Source: Aquimixticola soesokkakensis (GTDB lineage: Bacteria; Pseudomonadota; Alphaproteobacteria; Rhodobacterales; Rhodobacteraceae). Taken from it: DNA of 64,000 nt. This document shows, piece by piece, positions 41,977 through 52,972 of this stretch. Position numbers and translations under genes: made by a program. The notes under the pieces are model-generated. The model did not search any database. It had not been told where the DNA came from and saw only the letters and a list, made by a program, of their open reading frames with translations. Each line of letters starts with the position of its first letter. Within the stretch, counting starts at the first letter, position 1. The DNA lies in contig NZ_FWFS01000011.1 in NCBI RefSeq assembly GCF_900172375.1, positions 100,401 to 164,400 of the forward strand, written 5' to 3'.

Positions 41977-43014
41977 TTAATGGGCGCTTTTGCGCGAAAA
42001 GTCGCGCCACGTGCGGATGAGAACGGGAAAGAGCAGCACGATCAGCAGCGCGATCGTCAGCAGGGATGTCGCCGCAGCCGAGGCAAAGAGTTGGCCGTTT
42101 TCGGCTTGTAGGTCGTTGTAAATGCTAAAGCTGAGCGAGGTGGCGCTGGCTTGGGCGTTGAACCCGATGATCGGTTCGAGCACGCGGAAATTGTCCATCA
42201 ACTGCACCAGCGCCACGAAGGTTGCCAGGGGCACGAGGTGGGGGATAATGACGAAGCGGACGCGTTCCCAGCGGTTGGCCCCGTCGATCATGGCCGATTC
42301 CAGCGTGTCTTGGGGGACGGTTTGCAGCCCGGCGTAAAAGACCACAAAGCTGAAGGGCGCGGCGATCCAGATGCCGTAGAGAAAAAGCGTGAGCCATGTG
42401 AGCGGACCGGAGGCGGCGATGGACAGCGTGGGGTCTTGGGTCACCCATTGCAGCAGATTGCCCAAAATTCCGCGGCTGTTGACCATCCAGTAGATCACCA
42501 GCGACCCGATCAGCGGCGTGATGATCATCGGCAAAAGCGAAACGAAAATCACCGGACCTTTGAGAACCGCGGGAATGCGGTTGACCGCCAGCGCGATCCA
42601 GAAGCCCGCCAGCATCCCGAGCGGCGTCACCACGGCGGTGTAGCATAGGGTGAACAGCAGGGCGCGGTAGAAGGGCAGTTGGTAAATGCGGCGCAGGCTG
42701 TCGGCAATGCCGTCAGTGTCTTTGAGGATCGTCGCGATTTCACGGGTGGCAAGGTGGCTGCGGTTGAAATATGTGCCCAGCCCGTTGAACCGCCCCAAAG
42801 GTTGCGCGTCGCGCAGCGCAGCGGTGGCCGCGGCATCGACGCGGGTTTCCATCGTGCAGCCCCCGAAGGGCGAACAGCTTTCGACCTGCGTCAGCACTTG
42901 GGGATGTTCGATGTAGAGCGACTGGACCACGATGGAGACCAGCGGCAGGGCGATAAACAGGATCATCGCAAGGGCGGAGGGCAGGATGAACCATGCAAAG
43001 GCCTTATGCGGCAT
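41977..43014 (-). CDS. aglF: Alpha-glucoside ABC transporter permease 1
   Basis: The 345-residue MalF-type permease has six to seven helices, a long periplasmic loop with a Cys pair (VESCSPFGGCTMETR), and the EAA loop ESAMIDGANRWERVRFVIIP. The Cys pair probably forms a disulfide in the periplasm. AAAGGAGCC precedes the start. A stable hairpin in the 129-bp gap to aglE could leave more mRNA for the binding protein than for the permeases. Confidence 0.88.
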   Translation of the reverse strand: MPHKAFAWFILPSALAMILFIALPLVSIVVQSLYIEHPQVLTQVESCSPFGGCTMETRVDAAATAALRDAQPLGRFNGLGTYFNRSHLATREIATILKDTDGIADSLRRIYQLPFYRALLFTLCYTAVVTPLGMLAGFWIALAVNRIPAVLKGPVIFVSLLPMIITPLIGSLVIYWMVNSRGILGNLLQWVTQDPTLSIAASGPLTWLTLFLYGIWIAAPFSFVVFYAGLQTVPQDTLESAMIDGANRWERVRFVIIPHLVPLATFVALVQLMDNFRVLEPIIGFNAQASATSLSFSIYNDLQAENGQLFASAAATSLLTIALLIVLLFPVLIRTWRDFSRKSAH

Positions 43015-43114
43015 GGGGGGGCTCCTTTGGATCGGGCAGGTCGGGGGACGCAGGTCTTCACACCCTGCGTCACAGTCGAGCAGGGCGCAATTCGATCACA
43101 ACGCGGCGAGAGGG

Positions 43115-43136
43115 GCCGCGGGGAAGGCCCCGCGGC
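43115..43136 (-). other. GC-rich hairpin between aglE and aglF
   Basis: A perfect 9-bp stem GCCGCGGGG / CCCCGCGGC with a 4-nt loop lies 8 nt after the aglE stop, in the 129-bp gap 43015-43143. No U-tract follows, so partial termination or protection of the upstream mRNA from 3' decay is more likely than full termination. Confidence 0.6.
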
Positions 43137-43143
43137 GGCCGGG

Positions 43144-44385
43144 TTAGTTGAGGTAGCCGCGTTCCTGGGCGGCGGCGGTGTAGGCCGCTTCGACACCGGC
43201 CAGTGCCTCCTGGGCGCTTTCCTTGCCTTGCAGGTAATCGACCAGTTCATTGCCAAGCGCGGAGTGCATCAGACCCATGTAGGGCAGGGTCGGATAGGCC
43301 ACGCCGCCGCTCGATACATTGGCCATGATCCCGACGGCGTTATCGGTGGGCACGTAGCCGTCGATCATCCAGCTTGCACCCGTGGGATGCTCGGTGGCGA
43401 GGTCGGGGGCGATGGCATGCATCATCACCTGAAACGACGCGGCGGCATCTTCGTCGGAAATGTTGGACGCGATGGAAAACCCGTCCCAGAACAGCGCGCC
43501 GGCGGGGATGCCCGCATCGCCCAAGGTAGGCGCGGCGGTCAGCACCGTGTTCGGCGCGATCTCGGGGTAATCACCGTCGGCGTCGATCAGCGGACCGGCT
43601 TGGCTGGCCCAGAGGTTCATCATCGCGACCTCGCCTGCGCCCCACATTTTCGACGCCTCCAGCGAGCCGATCGACAGGTAGTCGGGGTCCATATAGGCGG
43701 TGAGGGCCTTCATCGTTTCAAGGACGGTGACGCCCGCCTCGGAATTGATCGCAGGCTCTGCGGTGCCCGCCTTGAAGAAGGGCGCGCCGCTGGCCGAATA
43801 CATGTTCACGAATTCTTCGGCCAGTTCCCATCCGGGGGCATAGGCGCCTGCCAGCGGGTATTCGAGGATGCCCTGGCTGCGGATCGCTTCGGCGGCGTCC
43901 AGCACTTCTGCCCAGGTGGTGGGGGTGCTTTCGATGCCTGCCTCTTCCAGCAGATCGGCGCGGGTGAACAGATGCATGCCGTTGACCATAAAGGCGATGG
44001 CCATGATTTTTCCGTCGATGCGAATGATTTGCTGGGGTGTCAGCTGCGCGCCGTATTCTGCCACCAGATCGTCGAGCGGCTGCACGAGGCCTTCGTTCAG
44101 CAGGGGCGGGAGCGAGTTGTTGGCAATCACGGCGACGGTGTATTCTGCGGGATTGATCGAGAGCGCGGGCACCTGCAGGTTTTTGTGCTCTTCGGTCTGG
44201 TTCACCGAAACGCTGAGCGTGTCGCTCGCACAGCTTGTGGCGCGCTCCATCACAAGGTCGAGCGCGCCGAAATCATTGGCAAGGATGCGCACGGACCCCG
44301 CATCGCTGATCCCGCACTCGGCAAGGGCCATGACAGGAAGCGCGCTGAGAAGGGCGGCGGCGGATACGGTCAGAAGTTTGGTCAC
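43144..44385 (-). CDS. aglE: Alpha-glucoside ABC transporter substrate-binding protein
   Basis: The 413-residue binding protein has a Sec signal (LLTVSAAALLSALPVMALA, cleavage before ECG) and the two-domain fold of carbohydrate-binding family 1 (MalE-type), with blocks such as IDGKIMAIAFMVNGMHLF and NEWASQ-like MNLWASQAGPLID. I chose GTG 44385 because GAGAGG lies upstream and it directly begins the signal; the longer frame from 44466 would put the operator within it. It delivers alpha-glucosides to AglFG. A LacI-type operator lies about 90 bp upstream. Confidence 0.87.
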   Translation of the reverse strand: MTKLLTVSAAALLSALPVMALAECGISDAGSVRILANDFGALDLVMERATSCASDTLSVSVNQTEEHKNLQVPALSINPAEYTVAVIANNSLPPLLNEGLVQPLDDLVAEYGAQLTPQQIIRIDGKIMAIAFMVNGMHLFTRADLLEEAGIESTPTTWAEVLDAAEAIRSQGILEYPLAGAYAPGWELAEEFVNMYSASGAPFFKAGTAEPAINSEAGVTVLETMKALTAYMDPDYLSIGSLEASKMWGAGEVAMMNLWASQAGPLIDADGDYPEIAPNTVLTAAPTLGDAGIPAGALFWDGFSIASNISDEDAAASFQVMMHAIAPDLATEHPTGASWMIDGYVPTDNAVGIMANVSSGGVAYPTLPYMGLMHSALGNELVDYLQGKESAQEALAGVEAAYTAAAQERGYLN

Positions 44386-44471
44386 GAAGGATCCTCTCTG
44401 CGGTTGGCTGGAACGGGCGGTTGGCCGCCTCTCTGAGGAGCTGCGCGCATGTTTCCTGCGCTTCAAGCTTA

Positions 44472-44485
44472 TGCATACGTATGCA
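44472..44485. promoter_or_regulatory. LacI-type operator upstream of aglE
   Basis: TGCATACGTATGCA is a perfect 14-bp palindrome, 87 bp before the aglE start. It shares the ATACGTAT core with the site at 34788-34803 and the TGCAT/ATGCA arms with the site at 31760-31775. The LacI gene at 44569-45588 immediately upstream is its probable regulator. Confidence 0.68.
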
Positions 44486-44521
44486 CCGCGGAAGGACGTT
44501 TTTCAAATGCTTCTTGCAGGG

Positions 44522-44538
44522 CCGTGAAATTTTCACGG
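44522..44538. promoter_or_regulatory. 17-bp palindrome between the LacI gene and aglE
   Basis: CCGTGAAATTTTCACGG has perfect 8-bp arms around a single central T. It lies 31 bp past the LacI stop codon. It could be a second operator, a terminator stem for the LacI transcript, or both. It shares arms with CCGTGACATGTCACGG found upstream of the sorbitol dehydrogenase-like gene. Confidence 0.45.
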
Positions 44539-44568
44539 ATTTTGCCTAAATATTATGCAAGAGGGGCG

Positions 44569-45588
44569 TCAAAATCGGGCAGTCTGGCGCTGGACCAGCA
44601 CCGCCTGCAGGTCAAGCTCTTGGATTTGCCCCTCGGGATCGGCGCGGCGCGCCTCCAGCAGGGCCGTGGCGCGTTGTGCGAGGGATGTCAGGTCCTGACG
44701 CAGGGTGGTGAGCTGGTAGGCCGGGCGGGCGGCTTCGGGAATATCATCAAAGCCGACCACGGACACATCGCGCGGCACGCTCAGGTTCAGCCCGTAGCGC
44801 AGGGCATCGCAGGCCCCCATTGCAAGCTGGTCGTTCACGCAGAACACCGCATCGGGACGCGGCCCGCTCTGCAAGGCGTGCGTCACCGCCCGATGTCCGC
44901 CATCGTAGGAAAAATCGGTTTCCACCATCTGCGGCGCTGCGCCGCCAAGCGATCGAACCTGCCCGGCAAAACCCAAAGCCCGTTCGCGGCCCACGGGGGC
45001 GTCCTCGGGTCCGGCCAGACACAGGAACCGGCGGTGGCCACTGTGCCACAGCCGCTGCGCGACATCGGCGGCGGCGGCGTGATGGCAGGTGCAGGCGGAA
45101 TCGGCCAACCCGCTGGCACGCCGGTTGTAGAGCACGACAGGGATGCGGTTCTGGCGGAACCCGTCCAGATGGCTGGTGGTCAGGGTCACGCAGGAAATCG
45201 CCCCCTCCAGCGGAAAGCTCCATGCTTCGTTCACCGCGTTTTGCACGTCGGATTCATCAGAGGGCATGAACAGCAGCATCCGCTGGTCGCGCCGTCCCAG
45301 AGCCTGGGAAATCGCGGTCAGCATTTGCGGCATGGCCAGAATCGACTGCTGCGTGGCGATGACGGCCACCATGCCGGAGCGGTTGGTGATCAGCGAGCGG
45401 GCCAGCGCGTTGGGCGTGTAGCCCATGCGGGTCGCCACCGCGTGCACATGCGCGCGGGTGGTGGGCGAAATGCGCGGATCGTCGCTAAAGCTGCGCGACA
45501 CAGTCGATTGCGACACGCCAGCAGCCTGCGCCACATCCGACGCGGTGACGCGGCGCACAGGCGGTGAGGACAGCACGCCGCGGCTCAT
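44569..45588 (-). CDS. LacI-family regulator of the alpha-glucoside operon (AglR-like)
   Basis: The 339-residue protein has an HTH at about residues 15-34 (TASDVAQAAGVSQSTVSRSF) and a periplasmic-binding-like effector domain. It lies between the SmoS-like dehydrogenase and aglE on the same strand, as aglR does before aglE in rhizobia. Its recognition helix VSQSTVSR is nearly that of the LacI protein at 36111, and the operator before aglE matches those near that gene. Cross-regulation between the two modules is therefore possible. Confidence 0.87.
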   Translation of the reverse strand: MSRGVLSSPPVRRVTASDVAQAAGVSQSTVSRSFSDDPRISPTTRAHVHAVATRMGYTPNALARSLITNRSGMVAVIATQQSILAMPQMLTAISQALGRRDQRMLLFMPSDESDVQNAVNEAWSFPLEGAISCVTLTTSHLDGFRQNRIPVVLYNRRASGLADSACTCHHAAAADVAQRLWHSGHRRFLCLAGPEDAPVGRERALGFAGQVRSLGGAAPQMVETDFSYDGGHRAVTHALQSGPRPDAVFCVNDQLAMGACDALRYGLNLSVPRDVSVVGFDDIPEAARPAYQLTTLRQDLTSLAQRATALLEARRADPEGQIQELDLQAVLVQRQTARF

Positions 45589-45743
45589 AGCGCAGGCCTT
45601 GAGCAGGGGGCGGGGGCAAGGGGGCGCGGAGGGGTCGTCATGCGTGCAAGTGTCCGCGCGCGCGCGTCTCTGTCAAGCAATGTCGATCCGGCGGGGCCTG
45701 GTGCCTCCCGTTTTGGCCCCCGTTTTGCCCGCAGATCGTCGGT

Positions 45744-46514
45744 TCAGCTCATCCATTGGCCGCCGTCGACGTTGTAGGTCTGGGACACCACATAGTCGCT
45801 GTCGGAGCTGGCAAGAAAAACCGCCATTCCGGTCAGATCGGCGGGCACGGCAAACCGGCCCGCAGGCACACCGGCGGCGACTTCGGCCTTTTTCTGGCCG
45901 GGCTTTTTGTGTTCGAGTTTGGCAAACATGGCATCCACATGATCCCAATGCGCGCCATCCACGACTCCCGGCGCAATCGCGTTGACGTTGATGCCGTGCG
46001 AAATCAGGTTCAAACCTGCCGATTGGGTCATGGAAATAACGGCCGCCTTGGTCGAGCAATAGACAAGCACCAGCGCCTCGCCCCGTCGTCCCGCCTGCGA
46101 GGCCATGTTGATGATCTTGCCGCCGTGCCCCTGCGCAATCATCTGGCGCGCGGCGGCCTGCATCGTGAACAGCGTGCCCGCCACGTTCACCGCATACAGC
46201 CGCTCGTAGCTGTCGCGGGTGATATCAACGGTCTCGGCCGCGTCGAACAGGGCAGCGTTATTGATCAGGATGTCCAGCTTGCCCGTGGTCGCCACCACTT
46301 TGGCGATTGCGGCGTCGATACTGTCCTGACGACAGACGTCGATCTGGACGGCATAGGCATGCGGCCCCAAGGCGCGGGCGGTTTCCTCGGCGGCTTCGCG
46401 GTTGATATCGGCAATGGCCACGCTGGCTCCTTGATCGATATACGCCTGGGCAAAGCCGCGACCGATGCCGCGGGCCGCGCCGGTGATAAGCGCCGATTTT
46501 CCTTGAAGTCTCAT
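45744..46514 (-). CDS. smoS: Sorbitol/polyol dehydrogenase, SDR family
   Basis: The 256-residue SDR has the cofactor motif TGAARGIG, NNAALF, the catalytic Ser in MASQAGRRGEA, and YCSTK for Tyr-Lys. It closely follows the Rhodobacter sphaeroides SmoS sequence as I recall it, including GLNLISHGINVNAIAPGVVD and SQTYNVDGGQWMS at the C-terminus. SmoS oxidises D-sorbitol and galactitol with NAD+. ATG 46514 follows AAGGAATAACTTC. Its place upstream of LacI and aglEFGK suggests the operon handles sugar alcohols and/or alpha-glucosides. A 155-bp gap (45589-45743) to LacI shows no clear feature. Confidence 0.85.
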   Translation of the reverse strand: MRLQGKSALITGAARGIGRGFAQAYIDQGASVAIADINREAAEETARALGPHAYAVQIDVCRQDSIDAAIAKVVATTGKLDILINNAALFDAAETVDITRDSYERLYAVNVAGTLFTMQAAARQMIAQGHGGKIINMASQAGRRGEALVLVYCSTKAAVISMTQSAGLNLISHGINVNAIAPGVVDGAHWDHVDAMFAKLEHKKPGQKKAEVAAGVPAGRFAVPADLTGMAVFLASSDSDYVVSQTYNVDGGQWMS

Positions 46515-46568
46515 GAAGTTATTCCTTTTGTCTGGCGCCGTTTTTGTTGTCTTGGCCCGTGTTTGAGG

Positions 46569-46584
46569 CCGTGACATGTCACGG
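46569..46584. promoter_or_regulatory. 16-bp perfect palindrome upstream of the SmoS-like gene
   Basis: CCGTGACATGTCACGG is a perfect palindrome 55 bp before the dehydrogenase start. It lies in the 421-bp gap 46515-46935 that also carries the TPP riboswitch for thiC on the other strand. It is a candidate operator for a sugar-alcohol regulator not identified here. Confidence 0.5.
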
Positions 46585-46717
46585 GCGCGCGGCCTGTCGC
46601 AGACCGCGATCTGATCGTCTGGCAGGGCCATGTGTCAAGCAAAGATCCCGATGGGGTTGCAGCGCGCATCTGTCGGCTCATCTTGCCAAAGCAAATCTTG
46701 CGACCTATAAAACCCGC

Positions 46718-46823
46718 ACGCAGGGGAGTCCCGCCCAAGGGACTGAGAGGCTGATAGGGCATTTGCCCGGTGACGCGACCCTTTGAACCTGACCCAGTTG
46801 ATACTGGCGTAGGAAGCTAAGGG
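46718..46823 (+). ncRNA. TPP riboswitch (THI element)
   Basis: The conserved thi-box elements appear in order: GGGGAGTCCC near 46723, CTGAGAGG at 46743-46750, GACCCTTTGAACCTGAC near 46778-46794, and GGCGTAGGAAG near 46806-46816. The element binds thiamine pyrophosphate and represses the downstream thi operon. It ends about 113 nt before the thiC start, leaving room for an expression platform that may occlude the AAGGAG ribosome-binding site. Confidence 0.95.
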
Positions 46824-46911
46824 TACATCGGGGCTTGTGGCCCCGTGTCTGTCCTGACGTGACGGTCTTTTGCCGTTCGCTCCTCCCCACGCTCATCTGG
46901 TGTCTTTTTGA

Positions 46912-49697
<2,786 letters not shown>

Positions 49698-49864
49698 CAT
49701 CTCGGCGCAGACATTGGCGGGCGCCTTGGCTGAACTGGGGGTTGTGAGCCCCGCCATCGCCACCGCGGTGAACGGCCTGTTCGTGGCGCGGGACGCGCGC
49801 GCAACCACGCGGCTTGCGGCGGGGGATCGCGTGGAAATTCTGGCCCCGATGCAGGGAGGATAAC

Positions 49865-50632
49865 ATGAAGGTTTACGACATCGAGCTTCACTCGAACCTG
49901 ATGCTGGGCACGGCGCAATACCCGTCTTTGGCGCATTTGACGGGCGCAATCCGCGCCAGCGGCTGCGCGGTTGTCACCGTTTCGTTGCGGCGTGAAACAG
50001 CCGATGGGACGGGGGCGGGATTTTGGGACATGCTGCGCCAGACGGGCGCGCGGGTTCTGCCCAACACCGCAGGCTGTCACAGCGTGCAGGAGGCCGTGAC
50101 GACCGCACGGATGGCGCGCGAGGTCTTTGAGACCGATTGGATCAAACTCGAGGTGATCGGTCATGCCGACAGCCTGCAACCGGATGTCTTTGGCCTGGTC
50201 GAGGCGGCAGGCATCCTTGCCGCTGACGGGTTTCAGGTATTTCCCTACACCACGGACGATCTGGTCGTGGGCGAAAAGCTGCTCGCGGCGGGATGTGAGG
50301 TGCTGATGCCCTGGGGCGCGCCGATCGGATCGGGGCAAGGCCTGCGCAACCCCGATGCCCTGCGCACGATGCGCGCGCATTTTGCGGGCGTCCCGCTGAT
50401 CGTGGATGCCGGACTGGGGCGCCCCTCGGATGCGGCAGCAGCGATGGAGCTGGGCATGGACGGGGTGCTGTTGAACAGCGCCGTGGCAAATGCCGGCGAT
50501 CCGGTCGCCATGGCGCGGGCCATGGCGCTTGCGGTGCAGGCCGGACGCGCGGGCTTTCTGGCCGACCCGATGGAGCGGCGCGATATGGCCGTGCCCTCGA
50601 CGCCGGTTCTGGGATTGGCGGAGTTGATGTGA
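49865..50632 (+). CDS. thiG: Thiazole synthase
   Basis: The 255-residue TIM-barrel enzyme builds the thiazole phosphate from 1-deoxyxylulose 5-phosphate, dehydroglycine and thiocarboxylated ThiS. The Schiff-base Lys is in [10 protein letters not shown]. Phosphate-binding blocks include [21 protein letters not shown] 49865 follows GGGAGGATAAC; the frame upstream to 49814 overlaps thiS and is not needed. It touches thiE by one base. Confidence 0.94.
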   Translation: MKVYDIELHSNLMLGTAQYPSLAHLTGAIRASGCAVVTVSLRRETADGTGAGFWDMLRQTGARVLPNTAGCHSVQEAVTTARMAREVFETDWIKLEVIGHADSLQPDVFGLVEAAGILAADGFQVFPYTTDDLVVGEKLLAAGCEVLMPWGAPIGSGQGLRNPDALRTMRAHFAGVPLIVDAGLGRPSDAAAAMELGMDGVLLNSAVANAGDPVAMARAMALAVQAGRAGFLADPMERRDMAVPSTPVLGLAELM

Positions 50633-51225
50633 TGGAGCGTTTCTATCCGATCGTGGGCCATGTCGATCTTCTGGCCGTTCTGGTCCCGCGCGGCGCAAAG
50701 CTGGTGCAGCTTCGCCTCAAGGATGTTCCCCCCGAGGATCTGCGCCGCCAGATTGCCCGTGCCCGCGATATCTGTGCCGCGCATGGCGCGCAATTGGTGG
50801 TCAATGACCATTGGCAACTGGCGCTCGAGTTGGACTGCGACTTTGTGCACCTGGGGCAGGAGGATATGGAAACCGCCGATTTCCCCGCGCTGCGCCGCGC
50901 GGGTCTGCGCTTTGGGCTGTCTACCCACGACACCGCCGAACTGGAGCGTGCGCTGGCGCTGCATCCGGCCTATGTCGCTCTGGGCCCCGTCTACCCCACC
51001 CGCCTCAAAAAGATGAAATGGGCGCCGCAGGGGCTTGATCGCCTTGCCGACTGGAAACGGCGCGCCCCGGAGGTGCCGCTTGTGGCCATCGGCGGGCTGA
51101 CGCCCGAGCGCGCGGCCGGCGTGTTTGGCGCAGGGGCCGATAGCCTTGCGGTCGTGAGCGACCTGCAACAGGCCAGCGATCCCGCCGCGCGTCTGCGCCT
51201 GTGGCAAGAGGTCTGTGCCCGATGA
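50632..51225 (+). CDS. thiE: Thiamine-phosphate synthase
   Basis: The 197-residue TIM-barrel enzyme couples the pyrimidine and thiazole phosphates to thiamine monophosphate. Recognisable blocks are VQLRLKDVPPEDLRRQ, VVNDHWQLALELDCDFVHLG and GPVYPTRLKKM. I start at ATG 50632, which shares its first base with the thiG stop; an in-frame GTG 3 nt earlier is also possible. The phosphate-binding end AIGGLTPERAAGVFGAGAD is present. It overlaps thiF by 4 bp. Confidence 0.92.
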   Translation: MERFYPIVGHVDLLAVLVPRGAKLVQLRLKDVPPEDLRRQIARARDICAAHGAQLVVNDHWQLALELDCDFVHLGQEDMETADFPALRRAGLRFGLSTHDTAELERALALHPAYVALGPVYPTRLKKMKWAPQGLDRLADWKRRAPEVPLVAIGGLTPERAAGVFGAGADSLAVVSDLQQASDPAARLRLWQEVCAR

Positions 51226-52214
51226 CCCGCTATGCACGCCAGATGCGAGTGCCAGAGGTTGGCAGCGCAGGGCAGGCGCGGCTGTCGGGCGCCCATGCGG
51301 TGATCGTCGGTCTGGGCGGGCTTGGCTGTCCCGCGCTGCACTACCTGGCGGGGGCGGGTGTGGGGCGGATCACGGTCTTCGATCCCGACATCGTCGATGT
51401 CAGCAACCTGCACCGCCAGACCCTGTACCGCATGTCCGATCTGGGCAAGCCAAAGGCACAGGCCGCTGCCGCCTTTGTGCGCGCCTTCAACCCCGAGATC
51501 GATCTGCGCGCCTGCGCGGTGCCGCTGTCGCCCGATAGCGCCTGCGACGTCGCGCGCGACGCGGATGTGGTGATCGACGCGGCGGATAGTTTCGCCGTCT
51601 CCTACATTTTGTCGGACGCCTGCCGCAGCACGGCCACGCCGCTGATTTGTGCCAGTGTTTTGGGGCAAACCGGCTACATTGGCGGGTTTTGCGCGGGTGC
51701 CCCGTCGCTGCGGGCGGTGTTTGCAGACCTGCCAACCTCGGGGGCAACCTGTGCCAGCGCCGGTGTCCTTGGTCCGGTCGTGGGGATGTTTGGCGCATTG
51801 CAGGCGCAGATGGCCTTGCGGGTGCTGTTGGGGCATCGGCCCTCGGGTCTGGGGCAGATGATCACCGCCGATCTGGCGCAGATGCGCTTTGGCGGGTTCG
51901 ATTTTCAAGACAGTCGCGAACCCGAGCGCTTCTGGCCGTTCGTCTCGCCCCAAAGCCTGCGCCCCGAGGATCTGGTGGTGGAGCTGCGCGGCGTGGACGA
52001 AGCCCCACAGCCCATCGTGGCACAGGCGCTGCGACTGGACGCAGCCGGGGTGGCAGACCAGGTGGTGGATCAGCTGGCCACCCTGCCAGCGCACCCCGAC
52101 CGCCGCATTGTTCTGTGTTGCCGGTCCGGACAGCGCGCGTGGCAGGCGGCCGGTATTCTTGAGGCGCGCGGGTTTCACGCCATCGCTTTGATGGCCGCGG
52201 TGACCTGCGGATGA
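51222..52214 (+). CDS. thiF: ThiF/MoeB-type adenylyltransferase fused to a rhodanese domain
   Basis: The 330-residue protein has an E1-like adenylation domain (GLGGLGCPALHYLAGAG nucleotide site, ADSFAVSYILSDAC, and the Cys of TCASAGVLG) followed by a C-terminal rhodanese domain with active-site Cys in IVLCCRSGQRAW. It adenylates ThiS and can probably also deliver sulfur, like MoeB-rhodanese fusions. The zinc Cys pairs of ThiF/MoeB are missing: where family members have C-x2-C this one reads GAPSLRAVF, and no second pair is seen. It overlaps both thiE and thiD by 4 bp. Confidence 0.88.
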   Translation: MTRYARQMRVPEVGSAGQARLSGAHAVIVGLGGLGCPALHYLAGAGVGRITVFDPDIVDVSNLHRQTLYRMSDLGKPKAQAAAAFVRAFNPEIDLRACAVPLSPDSACDVARDADVVIDAADSFAVSYILSDACRSTATPLICASVLGQTGYIGGFCAGAPSLRAVFADLPTSGATCASAGVLGPVVGMFGALQAQMALRVLLGHRPSGLGQMITADLAQMRFGGFDFQDSREPERFWPFVSPQSLRPEDLVVELRGVDEAPQPIVAQALRLDAAGVADQVVDQLATLPAHPDRRIVLCCRSGQRAWQAAGILEARGFHAIALMAAVTCG

Positions 52215-52960
52215 CGCGCCTGTTGATCATCGGCGGAACGGACAGCAGCGGCGGGGCGGGGCTGACGCGCGATGCGTGGGTTGCACAGGCGCATGGCATC
52301 GCGGTTGCCCCCGTCGTGAGCGTGGTCACGGCGCAAACCAACAGCCGTTTGCACGCCGCCTGGCCGATGCCTGCCGATAGTGTCGGCCAGCAGATCGCAG
52401 CGGCTTTGGCCTGCGGGCCTGTCGGCGCGGTCAAGATCGGGGCGCTCGGCACCCACGACAACGCCGCCGCCGTCCACGAGGCGCTTGCGGGGCAGGGCGC
52501 GGCGGTGGTGTTTGATCCGGTTTTGAAAACCAGTTCGGGCGGGGGCCTTTTATCGGGACCGCCCCCTTGGCCGCTGCTCGCGCGTGCCGCTTTGGTGACG
52601 CCCAATCTGCAAGAGGCGGCGATGCTTGCGCAGCGACCGCTGCCGCAAACCCCGGCGCAAGTGGTGTCCGTGGCCGAGGTGATCCTGTCCAAAGGCGCGC
52701 GCGCGGTTTTGATCAAGGGCGGGCATGGCACCGGCCCGATGTCTTGCGATATGCTGAAAACCGCCACACAGCAGCATGTGTTTCAAAGCCCCAGACTGCG
52801 CGCAGAGCTGCGCGGCACAGGCTGTGCGCTGGCGACGGCGATCGCGTGCAACCTCGCGCAGGGGCGTGACCTGAAGGCGGCAATCGGCGCGGCAAAGGCC
52901 TTCGTCCATGCCTGTTTGCAAGCCGGAACATATCTTGAGGCGGAGGCCATTCGCCCCTGA
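52211..52960 (+). CDS. thiD: Hydroxymethylpyrimidine (phosphate) kinase
   Basis: The 249-residue ribokinase-fold enzyme phosphorylates HMP and HMP-P. It has the N-terminal GGTDSSGGAGLTRD motif, KIGALGTHDNAAAV, and the C-terminal catalytic motif ELRGTGCALATAIA. It completes the operon thiC-O-S-G-E-F-D. The stop at 52960 is 12 nt before the convergent LacI gene end, with no clear terminator. Confidence 0.93.
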   Translation: MTRLLIIGGTDSSGGAGLTRDAWVAQAHGIAVAPVVSVVTAQTNSRLHAAWPMPADSVGQQIAAALACGPVGAVKIGALGTHDNAAAVHEALAGQGAAVVFDPVLKTSSGGGLLSGPPPWPLLARAALVTPNLQEAAMLAQRPLPQTPAQVVSVAEVILSKGARAVLIKGGHGTGPMSCDMLKTATQQHVFQSPRLRAELRGTGCALATAIACNLAQGRDLKAAIGAAKAFVHACLQAGTYLEAEAIRP

Positions 52961-52972
52961 GGAGAGAGCTGT

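Noticed and set aside
42679..44436. 585-codon plus-strand frame opposite aglE and aglF
   Set aside because: No motif, runs across two real genes and their gap, and lacks a ribosome-binding site.
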